Part shown: positions 1 to 4,999 of the stretch, one piece after another
Numbering within the stretch: position 1 is the stretch's first letter
Layout: each line of letters starts with the position of its first letter
DNA from: a virus
Virus record (IMG/VR): IMGVR_UViG_3300022208_000009
Coordinates: 1 to 43,514 of that record
Length of the DNA stretch: 43,514 nucleotides
Reading direction: 5' to 3' (one strand)
The notes under the pieces: generated by a model
What the model saw: only the letters and a program-made list of their open reading frames with translations
Told to the model about the DNA's origin: nothing
The model's database searches: none
Translations under genes and position numbers: made by a program

Positions 1-2
1 CA

Positions 3-221
3 TCATTCTACGGCGGAGGAGGGGGTGGTGGCGGAGCTGCCAGCCTCGGAGGAAATAGCACCTATGGCGGCGGCGGCGGGGGAGCTTCTGGAGGAGGTCT
101 TTCGCTATATGGCGGCGATGGCGGTGTTTCTGCGACAGGCTCGGTGCCTGCTGGTGGGGGTGGCAGCGGCGCTTCTGGGTACGCTGGCGCTCGCGGTGAA
201 GTGCGAGTAACTATTCTGTGA
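3..221 (+). CDS. Glycine-rich tail fibre/tip protein, C-terminal part (continues from 42953)
   Basis: This is the C-terminal 72 codons of a glycine-rich protein whose first 187 codons lie at 42953-43514. The frame is open from the first base: the last base of the window plus bases 1-2 make codon GCA and the frame then runs to a TGA at 219-221. The residues are mostly Gly, Ala and Ser with YGGGG-type runs, ending in ARGEVRVTIL. Glycine-rich C-terminal domains of this kind are usual in adhesive tail fibres, which make host contact. It lies at the end of the tail module and just before the lysis genes. The join is inferred from the reading frame and composition, not from overlapping sequence. 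Confidence 0.85.
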   Translation, partial: SFYGGGGGGGGAASLGGNSTYGGGGGGASGGGLSLYGGDGGVSATGSVPAGGGGSGASGYAGARGEVRVTIL

Positions 222-239
222 TTAGCAAGGAGAACAAAA

Positions 240-545
240 ATGATATTCATCACATGGGCATACGCATTATTTGCATCCTTCCTGATATATGCATCGGTGC
301 GCAGGGCGTGGCACTCACTCAAGCCGGTGGTGAAGCTGTTGCTCATCCCGTTCATGGTGCTGTGGCTGCTGGATGTAGGCTTTAACTTTATCTTCGGCAC
401 GATGATGTTCCTTGAGCTGCCGCGCCAGTGGACTCTATCCGCACGGTGTGCGTTGCATAAGCGTGACTACGGCTTTCGCGGAACGCTTGCGCGTGCGATA
501 TGCAATCACTTATTGAATCCGTTTGACCCAAACCACTGCGAATAA
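240..545 (+). CDS. Small two-helix membrane protein, lysis-region
   Basis: A 101-residue protein with an AAGGAG ribosome binding site. It has two hydrophobic segments, about residues 2-20 and 31-55, then a basic, cysteine-containing tail of about 45 residues. I do not recognise the family with certainty. It is the first gene after the tail fibre and stands before a one-helix protein, a holin-like protein and an endolysin, so a role in lysis or envelope modification is likely from context. It could be a holin or antiholin in its own right. Confidence 0.75.
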   Translation: MIFITWAYALFASFLIYASVRRAWHSLKPVVKLLLIPFMVLWLLDVGFNFIFGTMMFLELPRQWTLSARCALHKRDYGFRGTLARAICNHLLNPFDPNHCE

Positions 546-557
546 GGAGAATCTAAA

Positions 558-848
558 ATGTCACAAGTAAAGGAACAACAAGAGCCAAATCGCAGAGTGC
601 ATTGGCATTTGGAAAAAAGCATTTCCGTCGGGCACATCATAACTACCATCACCATCGCTGGGAGCGTGTTTCTCTGGGCGATGAAGATGGATTCCAGAGT
701 ATCCGTGTTGGAAGCCACCAACGCCTATTCGCAGTACAACGCAGAGAAAGCGGAGGCGCGTTGGAGCAACAGCATCAATCGGCTGGAAGCTACGCTTATT
801 CGCATCGAAACGAAACTCGACAACAAGCAAGATAAAGGAGCCAGATAA
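558..848 (+). CDS. Small membrane-anchored coiled-coil protein (holin/antiholin or spanin-like candidate)
   Basis: A 96-residue protein with a good AAGGAG site. It has a polar N-terminus, one hydrophobic helix at about residues 24-42 and a charged, heptad-like C-terminal half (about 48-90) that should form a coiled coil. Its stop overlaps the next start (TAATG at 846-850), which implies translational coupling to the holin-like gene. One-helix plus coiled-coil proteins of this size occur as antiholins and spanin-like proteins in phage lysis cassettes. I cannot decide between these, as there is no lipobox and no cleavable signal. Confidence 0.75.
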   Translation: MSQVKEQQEPNRRVHWHLEKSISVGHIITTITIAGSVFLWAMKMDSRVSVLEATNAYSQYNAEKAEARWSNSINRLEATLIRIETKLDNKQDKGAR

Positions 849-1411
849 TGGTCGCACCAGTCATAGCAGCACTCACACCATTCGTGAAAGGTCTGTTTGC
901 CAACGGACTGAGTTTACTCGGCAACGCGATCCTGTCGAAAGGTAAGGCGGCGGTCGAAGAAAAGCTCGGTATCAAGTTGCCGGATGAGAACGTGCCACCT
1001 ACGCACGAACAACTCATCGAACTGCGGCAGTTGGAATTTGACCACGAAGAAAAGCTGCTGGAGCTGGACATCGAAAAACAAAAACTGGAGCTGGAATCCG
1101 ACAAGCTCGCGGTTGAAAATACTCAAGGCGCTCGCGACATGAACACGCGCATTCAAGAGTCGGCAAACGCGGATCATATCGCTAAAGTGGCAGCGTATTA
1201 TTTGGACTTCCTGGTGGTGGGTGTGACACTCATAGTCGCGATACTGGTTATTTTCGTGGACATGCCAGCGACCAATGAGAAGATTGCATTCATGGCACTC
1301 GGGTCTTTGCTTACCTTGTGCGGAACCATTGTCAACTTTCACCGGGGTACATCGGCCTCATCGAAAGGGAAAGACGAAACCATTCTTCATGCGATGAAGG
1401 GATTGAAATGA
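848..1411 (+). CDS. Holin of the three-helix GTA type
   Basis: A 187-residue protein resembling the 'holin of 3 TMs, gene-transfer-release' family. The N-terminus has an amphipathic/hydrophobic stretch (about 1-35). The middle is a long charged coiled coil (about 55-100). Two hydrophobic helices follow near residues 117-137 and 142-163, with a short basic tail after them. It would form lesions in the inner membrane to release the endolysin at the end of infection. It overlaps the upstream gene by one base and the downstream endolysin by four (ATGA), as in a lysis cassette. Confidence 0.75.
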   Translation: MVAPVIAALTPFVKGLFANGLSLLGNAILSKGKAAVEEKLGIKLPDENVPPTHEQLIELRQLEFDHEEKLLELDIEKQKLELESDKLAVENTQGARDMNTRIQESANADHIAKVAAYYLDFLVVGVTLIVAILVIFVDMPATNEKIAFMALGSLLTLCGTIVNFHRGTSASSKGKDETILHAMKGLK

Positions 1412-1758
1412 TGACTCTCGGCCAACATCAAGAAGCGTTCAGCCGCGACCTGTGCAAGCTCATGCAGCGCGGCTTTGAGCTGGGCTACGAGCTGCGCGGC
1501 GGCGAATGGATGCGCCCGGTAGAGATGCAGACCATATACGTCCAGACAGGCCGCAGCAAGACGATGAACAGCATGCACTTGAAGAAGTGTGCCGTCGATC
1601 TGCACTGGTTCAAGGACGGCAAGCTGTGCCACCCGCAGGAACTCGGTGTGTATTGGGAAAGCCTGTCACCGCAGAATCGCTACGGAGGCAACTTCGACCG
1701 CGACTGGAACAGGGAGGACAGCTTCAAGGATGCGCCGCACTATGAGAGGCTTGCATAA
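1408..1758 (+). CDS. Endolysin, M15-family zinc peptidase
   Basis: A 116-residue enzyme of the VanY/D-Ala-D-Ala carboxypeptidase type used by many phages as an L-Ala-D-Glu endopeptidase endolysin. It shows the zinc-site pattern SMHLKKCAVD (His57, Asp64) and a third ligand in DAPHYER (His111), plus the conserved GGEWMRP region near the front. There is no signal peptide, so release depends on the holin upstream. ATG codons at 1408 and 1411 are both possible; 1408 overlaps the holin stop as ATGA. It is the last gene of the rightward transcription block. Confidence 0.9.
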   Translation: MMTLGQHQEAFSRDLCKLMQRGFELGYELRGGEWMRPVEMQTIYVQTGRSKTMNSMHLKKCAVDLHWFKDGKLCHPQELGVYWESLSPQNRYGGNFDRDWNREDSFKDAPHYERLA

Positions 1759-1817
1759 AATAACATGGTGCAATTGTCGGTAATTTTAGGGTGCGTTTGG
1801 TTTTTCGCATACCAAAT

Positions 1818-1906
1818 AATCAACAACTTGCGCAATGCGCAGCCATATTAGACACCTCGAAGGTGTATTTCATGGCTGTTTTTCGGGGGTACATTATATG
1901 TTCGAC
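1818..1906 (-). other. Candidate terminal attC of the cassette array
   Basis: The right core GTTCGAC (1900-1906) is the exact complement of GTCGAAC at 2104-2110, as expected for the two ends of one cassette. An AATCAAC (1818-1824) could be the distal core, with the 1840-1878 palindrome between. The distal core is weak and off consensus, so the outer limit of the array is uncertain. This may also be a junction with phage sequence. Confidence 0.4.
1840..1883 (+). terminator. Terminator hairpin after the lysis genes
   Basis: CAGCCAT (1840-1846) pairs with ATGGCTG (1872-1878). Between them ACACCT-CGA-AGGTGT (1852-1866) forms a perfect inner stem, and five T follow at 1879-1883 on the + strand. 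This fits an intrinsic terminator for the rightward late transcript. The same palindrome could also be the body of the terminal attC of the leftward cassette array (see 1818-1906), so it may serve both. Confidence 0.6.
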
Positions 1907-2079
1907 CCCTGTTTAATCTTCTGCCGTTCATCTTCCCTGATTGCGCGTGCAATATCGTTGTATCCAGCATTAAGGTAAACAAAACTGAACCATGCCCATA
2001 TAAACCTAGTGAGTGGCCCAGCTCGTTCTATTTTTCCTCGCAAGCGAAATGGCCCTGCAATCTCGAACATAATTACCAT
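1894..2079 (-). CDS. Cassette 1: small membrane-associated protein, unknown
   Basis: A 61-residue product starting at the ATG at 2079, seven bases after a GGAGAAA site. It has one hydrophobic/aromatic segment (about residues 26-41) flanked by basic residues and a charged C-terminal tail. I do not recognise the family. The last codons (SNI, TAA) read into the attC core at 1900-1906. An earlier start is possible but has no ribosome binding site. Confidence 0.65.
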   Translation of the reverse strand: MVIMFEIAGPFRLRGKIERAGPLTRFIWAWFSFVYLNAGYNDIARAIREDERQKIKQGSNI

Positions 2080-2103
2080 ATTTATTTCTCCGATCAAAAA
2101 GTG

Positions 2104-2162
2104 GTCGAACCCTTCATTCCAGCGGGAACGCCTTCGGCGTCCCCTGAATTCCCATGTTAGGC
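2104..2162 (-). other. attC site A (59 bp)
   Basis: Outer cores are GTCGAAC (2104-2110) and GTTAGGC (2156-2162), exactly 59 bp apart end to end. Inside, GGG-a-ACGCC pairs with GGCGT-CCC around a three-base loop, leaving one unpaired A, and CATTC pairs with GAATT-like bases further out. This is the classic short attC architecture. Confidence 0.92.
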
Positions 2163-2378
2163 ATCAAGTTTGCGCCGAGTTTCTTGGCCTGAATCGCTTA
2201 TGAACAGATAGTCCCCATCAGCTTCATAGTCGCTGCGCTCAAGGCGTATGCCATTAGTTTCCTTCGTCGCTTTCATGCCGTGCGCCACCCAATTTGCTAA
2301 TTTATTTTGCGCAATTTGATCTAGTCCACTGCATATAGATTCCCAAGCCTCTTGTGTTATTTCTTCGTCTCTGTGCAT
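2157..2378 (-). CDS. Cassette 2: small acidic protein, unknown
   Basis: A 73-residue acidic protein preceded by a strong GGAGGTAAAGAC leader. No membrane segment or known motif is seen. Its stop codon TAA is part of the attC core GCCTAAC, a common arrangement in integron cassettes where the reading frame ends in the recombination site. The high-coordinate end of the cassette, GCCTAAC at 2393-2399, is the exact complement of GTTAGGC at 2156-2162. Confidence 0.75.
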   Translation of the reverse strand: MHRDEEITQEAWESICSGLDQIAQNKLANWVAHGMKATKETNGIRLERSDYEADGDYLFISDSGQETRRKLDA

Positions 2379-2392
2379 GTCTTTACCTCCAG

Positions 2393-2452
2393 GCCTAACC
2401 CTGCATTCAAGAGGGAAGCGCTGAAGCGCTCCCCTTCATTCAGGCGTTGGGC
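2393..2452 (-). other. attC site B (60 bp)
   Basis: Cores GCCTAAC (2393-2399) and GTTGGGC (2446-2452). The central stem GGG-a-AGCGCT/AGCGCT-CCC has one unpaired base on one arm, as in site A. CATTC and related L-box positions are kept. Confidence 0.92.
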
Positions 2453-2781
2453 GCCTTTGTTGCTGCCCTGTCTAGCCGCTCAATCTCTGCTATCAGCAGT
2501 GCGGCGGCGCGCACAAGATCACGGCGCGGGTTCTTTGGCTTCCACCACTCTTCGGCCCATGAGTCCGGCCAGTCTTCCGGCATCTGGTCTGCCAAGTAGC
2601 GTTTTGCGCCGTCTACGAAGCTCTCCAGCAGCCATGCGCGGCCCACGTAATGCTTCGCGTAGCACGCACCGGCCAGCGCCATGCTGCTGTCGTTGTGCTG
2701 GTCATCGTGCGATTCCGTCCACCCCTCGGCCTCAATCTGCCGCTTACGCTCCGCTACAACATCATTAATCGCTTTGCTCAT
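2440..2781 (-). CDS. Cassette 3: conserved phage protein of the EGW-HDD type
   Basis: A 113-residue protein with the pattern VxxERxRQxEAEGWTxxHDDxH near residues 8-28, followed by an alanine-rich helix, a WPDSWAEEWWKP segment and a closing helix ending LIAEIERLDRA. Proteins with this motif are widespread in phage genomes and also occur next to nucleotide pyrophosphohydrolase domains; no activity can be assigned to it here. The ribosome binding site is AAAGGA. The last codons run through the attC core (APNA, TGA). Both ends carry matching cores, GTTGGGC at 2446 and GCCCAAC at 2811. Confidence 0.85.
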   Translation of the reverse strand: MSKAINDVVAERKRQIEAEGWTESHDDQHNDSSMALAGACYAKHYVGRAWLLESFVDGAKRYLADQMPEDWPDSWAEEWWKPKNPRRDLVRAAALLIAEIERLDRAATKAPNA

Positions 2782-2810
2782 GGCAATCCTTTCTTCGTAG
2801 TTACGACGGC

Positions 2811-2871
2811 GCCCAACCCGTCATGCAAGCGGGACTGCGCTAAAGCGCTCCCCTTAATTGGTATGTTATGC
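2811..2871 (-). other. attC site C (61 bp)
   Basis: Cores GCCCAAC (2811-2817) and GTTATGC (2865-2871, one base off consensus). The central GCGCT-aa-AGCGC stem is framed by GGG and CCC. Its sequence closely follows sites B and J. Confidence 0.88.
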
Positions 2872-2872
2872 G

Positions 2873-3085
2873 TCACGGTATCAGGTAGCATTCTTTATCG
2901 TACAGGTACGTTAATGAGCTGCGCGCTTGGTCGAGTGTTGGGCAAGACAGTTTTATTGTTTCGCCACTCTTCGTTTGCATTTCGTAGGTTTTATGAGGCA
3001 CGTAGTCGCAACCAGAAACGCATAACACGGCGGTCAACAAGGACAGGCCGATAAGTGATTTCTTTCCAAAGTTTATAGTGTTCAT
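2873..3085 (-). CDS. Cassette 4: small lipoprotein
   Basis: A 70-residue protein with a lipoprotein signal: basic start, hydrophobic stretch LIGLSLLTAVL and lipobox CVSGC (modified Cys near residue 26). The mature part is about 45 residues and keeps two further cysteines. It would be anchored to a membrane on the periplasmic side. Possible roles include superinfection exclusion or an Rz1-like lysis role, but it is not proline-rich, so neither is shown. The ribosome binding site is AAAGGAAAA. Its upstream cassette end is not a recognisable core, so it now shares a cassette with the gene at 3137. Confidence 0.78.
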   Translation of the reverse strand: MNTINFGKKSLIGLSLLTAVLCVSGCDYVPHKTYEMQTKSGETIKLSCPTLDQARSSLTYLYDKECYLIP

Positions 3086-3097
3086 CGTTCAGTTTTC

Positions 3098-3142
3098 CTT
3101 TAAAGTTATTTAGTCGGCCTGCCTGTTACCTCGGCGTTAGGC
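3098..3142 (-). other. attC half-site D
   Basis: The core GTTAGGC (3136-3142) is intact and complements GCCTAAC at 3442-3448. The opposite arm is not a recognisable RYYYAAC. A short CGGCCT...AGGCCG pairing is all that remains of the palindrome. It looks like a decayed or partly deleted attC. Confidence 0.6.
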
Positions 3143-3405
3143 CGCTTCGTAGGTCATTTCAAAAATGTCAGGTTTGCATGCGTATCGCTCACCCTTAACT
3201 CCTGTAATGATCCAATCTCCATCCCTGACTAGGTGCGGCCCTTCTAGGGTTTTAATGACAGGATGGAAACCTTTGGGTTCTCCATCTGCCGGAGGGTCTG
3301 TGAAGTATTGAATTTCAATACCATCAGGAAGAGCGCACGTTTCCTCCATTTCTTTGAAAAACTGCACAGCTTCGATTACTACAGGTTTTTACGGTACTTT
3401 GCCAT
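3137..3405 (-). pseudogene. Cassette 5: MAKYRK-type phage protein with a one-base frameshift
   Basis: The natural start is the ATG at 3403-3405 behind GGAGAAAACTAA, which reads MAKYRKNL and then TAG. One base lower, the frame continues VVIEAVQFFKEMEETC and on to the end at 3137. Phage proteins of this family begin MAKYRKKPVVIEAVQF, so a single base, most simply a C in the CC at 3384-3385, has been lost. Without it, only a GTG at 3367 could start the main frame (76 residues), without a good ribosome binding site. The intact family is common in phages and of unknown function. This could be a real mutation, a sequencing error or, less likely, recoding. Confidence 0.8.
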
Positions 3406-3441
3406 TTTAGTTTTCTCCTTCCGCTCTTCGAGGGTAGAGCG

Positions 3442-3506
3442 GCCTAACCCTGCATTCGAGAGCGACGGCGCAAAAGCGCGCAGCGCCTCAATTTGATATG
3501 TTGGGC
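3442..3506 (-). other. attC site E (65 bp)
   Basis: Cores GCCTAAC (3442-3448) and GTTGGGC (3500-3506). The stem is built on GGCGC-aaaa-GCGCG-type pairing with an unpaired base on one arm, and CATTC is conserved. Confidence 0.9.
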
Positions 3507-3507
3507 A

Positions 3508-3639
3508 TCAATGCCGAGTTTCCTTCACCAGCTTAATAAAAAGCGGTATGAAGCCGAAAAGAAACCATCCGTCCCAATGATATGTGTACGTGTAAATCCC
3601 TTTGGTTTTGGTAGTAGTCCACCATCTAAATACAATCAT
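3508..3639 (-). CDS. Cassette 6: 43-residue basic aromatic protein
   Basis: A very small gene filling the whole cassette between cores 3500-3506 and 3665-3671, which are complementary (GTTGGGC/GCCCAAC). It starts at the ATG at 3639 after AAGGAGAAAATC and ends with TGA next to the core. The product is rich in Trp, Tyr and Phe; the segment about 24-37 (WDGWFLFGFIPLFI) is hydrophobic and may insert in a membrane. The function is unknown. Confidence 0.75.
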   Translation of the reverse strand: MIVFRWWTTTKTKGIYTYTYHWDGWFLFGFIPLFIKLVKETRH

Positions 3640-3664
3640 GATTTTCTCCTTGTTCAAACGTTAT

Positions 3665-3756
3665 GCCCAACCCGGCGTTGCAACGAAGCGCGGCCATAAG
3701 TCCGGCGGGTTTTATTCTGTTATTTTTTAGCGCGCTCGCTGAACTAGATGTTGGGC
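3665..3756 (-). other. attC site F (92 bp, long type)
   Basis: Cores GCCCAAC (3665-3671) and GTTGGGC (3750-3756). This is a longer attC with imperfect pairing of GTTGCAACGAAGCGC against the GCGCGCTCGCTGAAC side and a larger loop. Its first 31 bases match the half-site at 4967 at 29 positions, and its other arm resembles 4436-4459. Confidence 0.88.
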
Positions 3757-3757
3757 G

Positions 3758-3940
3758 TCAGATTAACGCCGCGAAGAAGTATCCATCTTCATTCACCTGA
3801 TCCACCATCACTTCTTTCCATTCACCTTCACCGTCTTTTTTTACACGCAGTTTTTCTCCGACTGTCGGTTTCTTTTTCCCAAATACCTTCACCAGCCAAG
3901 GTTGCGTTCCTATTTTGCATGGTCTCAATTCCGTTTTCAT
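3758..3940 (-). CDS. Cassette 7: small lysine-rich protein
   Basis: A 60-residue protein from the ATG at 3940 behind GGAGATAAAA. It is rich in Lys, Glu and Val with a probable small beta-fold (EKLRVKKDGEGEWKEVMVDQV), similar to KOW/SH3-like short proteins, but I do not recognise a family. Its cassette ends are GTTGGGC (3750) and GCCCAAC (3960), an exact match. Confidence 0.75.
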   Translation of the reverse strand: MKTELRPCKIGTQPWLVKVFGKKKPTVGEKLRVKKDGEGEWKEVMVDQVNEDGYFFAALI

Positions 3941-3942
3941 TT

Positions 3943-4167
3943 TTATCTCCAAGTTTCGTGCCCAACCCTTGCGCTTTTCATTCCTCGTTCCATGAACGCA
4001 CTCACTCCACCAATTAGCTTAGCGTGTTTCTTTATAAGCATTTCCCCGCACTTAGCGCAGCGAAAATGGTAATCTACATGCTCAAAATCTTCACCTGCCA
4101 CAACTACCGTCTGTTCTTTTTCAACTTGCAATGCCCAGAACGGGTGCTCGCACTTAAAAGGCCACAT
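3943..4167 (-). CDS. Cassette 8: small zinc-finger-like phage protein
   Basis: A 74-residue protein from the ATG at 4167 after GGAGAACTGAT. It has CEHP near residue 6 and YHFRCAKCGE near residue 38, then KHAKLIGG. This C-x-H plus C-x-x-C pattern is a likely zinc site and is seen in many small phage proteins of unknown function. Its frame runs past the core at 3960-3966 into the leader of the next cassette (C-terminal RVGHETWR), because most of its attC has been lost. Confidence 0.75.
   Translation of the reverse strand: MWPFKCEHPFWALQVEKEQTVVVAGEDFEHVDYHFRCAKCGEMLIKKHAKLIGGVSAFMERGMKSARVGHETWR
3960..3993 (-). other. attC half-site G
   Basis: GCCCAAC (3960-3966) is intact, followed by a short attC arm, but there is no GTTRRRY core on the gene side; GTTCCAT at 3987-3993 is the nearest. 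The upstream gene reads through this site. Confidence 0.55.
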
Positions 4168-4191
4168 ATCAGTTCTCCGTTTAAAGGAGGG

Positions 4192-4253
4192 GCAGAACCC
4201 CTCATTCAACCCGGACGCGCAAAAGCGCGCGCCGGTTAATTCAAATGTTGGGC
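4192..4253 (-). other. attC site H (62 bp)
   Basis: Cores GCAGAAC (4192-4198, one position off RYYYAAC) and GTTGGGC (4247-4253). The stem CCGG-a-CGCGC/GCGCG-CCGG closes on an AAAA loop with one unpaired base, followed by GTTAATTC on the outer arm. Confidence 0.9.
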
Positions 4254-4432
4254 CACTTATTGATGAAGCCAACATTCCATCCTGCATCCTCATGCTTCTT
4301 GCGCTCTTCTAGCGTTGATGCGCGTCCGAATAGGTATCCCCATGCAGCATCTTCGCTTTCAAATGGCCCCCACCCTTCTTTCTGAGGATCACTTTGTAGC
4401 CACCATTCTTTTTTAGGCTGCTCGGTTTTCAT
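4241..4432 (-). CDS. Cassette 9: small Trp-rich protein, unknown
   Basis: A 63-residue protein with WWLQSDPQKEGWGPFESEDAAW near the front and a charged middle. The C-terminal PNI and stop are encoded by the attC. The start ATG overlaps the stop of the next upstream gene (ATGA at 4429-4432) and lacks a strong ribosome binding site, so it is probably translated by coupling. That overlap arose where the attC between the two genes was truncated. Confidence 0.72.
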   Translation of the reverse strand: MKTEQPKKEWWLQSDPQKEGWGPFESEDAAWGYLFGRASTLEERKKHEDAGWNVGFINKWPNI

Positions 4433-4668
4433 TCGCGCTCGCTCAACTTTATGTTCTGTCCCTGCTCAACCTGAGCGAATGGTCTGGCAGGGATCGAGCT
4501 GCCGTCGCAATTTCTACCTTCCATAGCAGCCTTCCACGCCCTTTTAAAGCCAGCTTCGTACACGCGCCTTCTGTCTAAACTATCTATCTGAGGTCGCGCC
4601 GCAAAATACTCGTCCTCTCCCGCAATGCAGTTAGCTTCCATTAGTGCAATATCACGTTCGTTGTCCAT
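4429..4668 (-). CDS. Cassette 10: small helical protein, unknown
   Basis: A 79-residue product from the ATG at 4668 after GGAGAACTGAT, the same leader as cassette 8. It is acidic at the front and has a helix RRRVYEAGFKRAWKAAM typical of many small phage proteins. The C-terminus (QNIKLSERE) is encoded by a truncated attC and its stop overlaps the start of the next gene. The cassette ends are GTTCTGT (4453-4459) and GCAGAAC (4693-4699), matching at six of seven bases. Confidence 0.72.
   Translation of the reverse strand: MDNERDIALMEANCIAGEDEYFAARPQIDSLDRRRVYEAGFKRAWKAAMEGRNCDGSSIPARPFAQVEQGQNIKLSERE
4436..4459 (-). other. attC half-site I
   Basis: The core GTTCTGT (4453-4459) with an adjoining CGCGCTCGCTCAAC arm that resembles the gene-side arm of site F. 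The rest of the attC and the leader of the next cassette are missing, so the two genes now overlap. Confidence 0.6.
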
Positions 4669-4692
4669 ATCAGTTCTCCGGTTAAAGGAGGG

Positions 4693-4756
4693 GCAGAACC
4701 CCTCGTTCTTGCGGGACTGCGCAAAAGCGCGCAGCCCCAAAACTCAAATGTTGGGC
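4693..4756 (-). other. attC site J (64 bp)
   Basis: Cores GCAGAAC (4693-4699) and GTTGGGC (4750-4756). The stem GGG-a-CTGCGC pairs across an AAAA loop with GCGC-CAG-CCC. It is a close relative of site H and shares its outer core. Confidence 0.9.
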
Positions 4757-4953
4757 ACAGCCCTCTGGTGTTTCCCCCAATTTGCAATCTGATCTTCTGT
4801 CATCTCATCCGGGCAATATTCCAGCATCAGAGAGTCGATCTTCGCTTGAAGAGAATCTATCTCTTTCACAGCTTCGCGCAACAGTTGCGGGCCTTCGCGA
4901 TTATTCTGATGTGGTGCAAGTTGTCTCAGGTACTTTTCAATTTTATTTTTCAT
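4744..4953 (-). CDS. Cassette 11: small coiled-coil protein
   Basis: A 69-residue mostly helical protein with a leucine-spaced central helix (LLREAVKEIDSLQAKIDSLM). Many phages carry short proteins of this type; the function is unknown. The start at 4953 follows AAAGGATAGT. It is the first cassette read after the phage operon, and its ends are GTTGGGC (4750) and GCCCAAC (4967), an exact match. Confidence 0.75.
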   Translation of the reverse strand: MKNKIEKYLRQLAPHQNNREGPQLLREAVKEIDSLQAKIDSLMLEYCPDEMTEDQIANWGKHQRAVPNI

Positions 4954-4966
4954 ACTATCCTTTCAT

Positions 4967-4999
4967 GCCCAACCCGGCGTTGCAGCGAAGCACGGCCAA
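4967..4999 (-). other. attC half-site K at the phage-array junction
   Basis: GCCCAAC (4967-4973) and the next 24 bases match the start of site F almost exactly, then similarity stops at the end of the lysozyme-like gene (stop at 5000). This marks the entry junction of the array: either a truncated attC or a cassette inserted at a non-attI site. Confidence 0.7.

Larger units (their letters stand above)
1900..4973 (-). mobile_element. Integron gene-cassette array without integrase (CALIN-like), about 11 cassettes
   Basis: Eleven small leftward genes, each with its own ribosome binding site, are separated by imperfect palindromes bounded by RYYYAAC and GTTRRRY. Seven attC sites are complete (2104, 2393, 2811, 3442, 3665, 4192, 4693) and four are partial (3136, 3960, 4436, 4967). 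Core pairs at the two ends of single cassettes are complementary: GTTCGAC/GTCGAAC, GTTAGGC/GCCTAAC (twice) and GTTGGGC/GCCCAAC (four times). Several genes stop inside their attC, another cassette habit. No IntI-like tyrosine recombinase is encoded anywhere in the window. The array follows the leftward operon driven from the promoter at 5822-5850, which probably replaces a Pc promoter. Gene contents look phage-like rather than like resistance cassettes. Confidence 0.88.

Noticed and set aside
4441-4447. GCTCAAC as a cassette boundary core
   Set aside because: It fits RYYYAAC, but comparison with attC F shows it belongs to the inner arm of a truncated attC, only five bases from the true core at 4453.
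2104-4756. Palindromes at 2.1-4.8 kb as REP/BIME elements, terminators or MITEs
   Set aside because: They have conserved RYYYAAC/GTTRRRY outer cores, vary in length, alternate strictly with single genes, and the cores match by cassette. REP elements, terminators and MITEs do not predict this.
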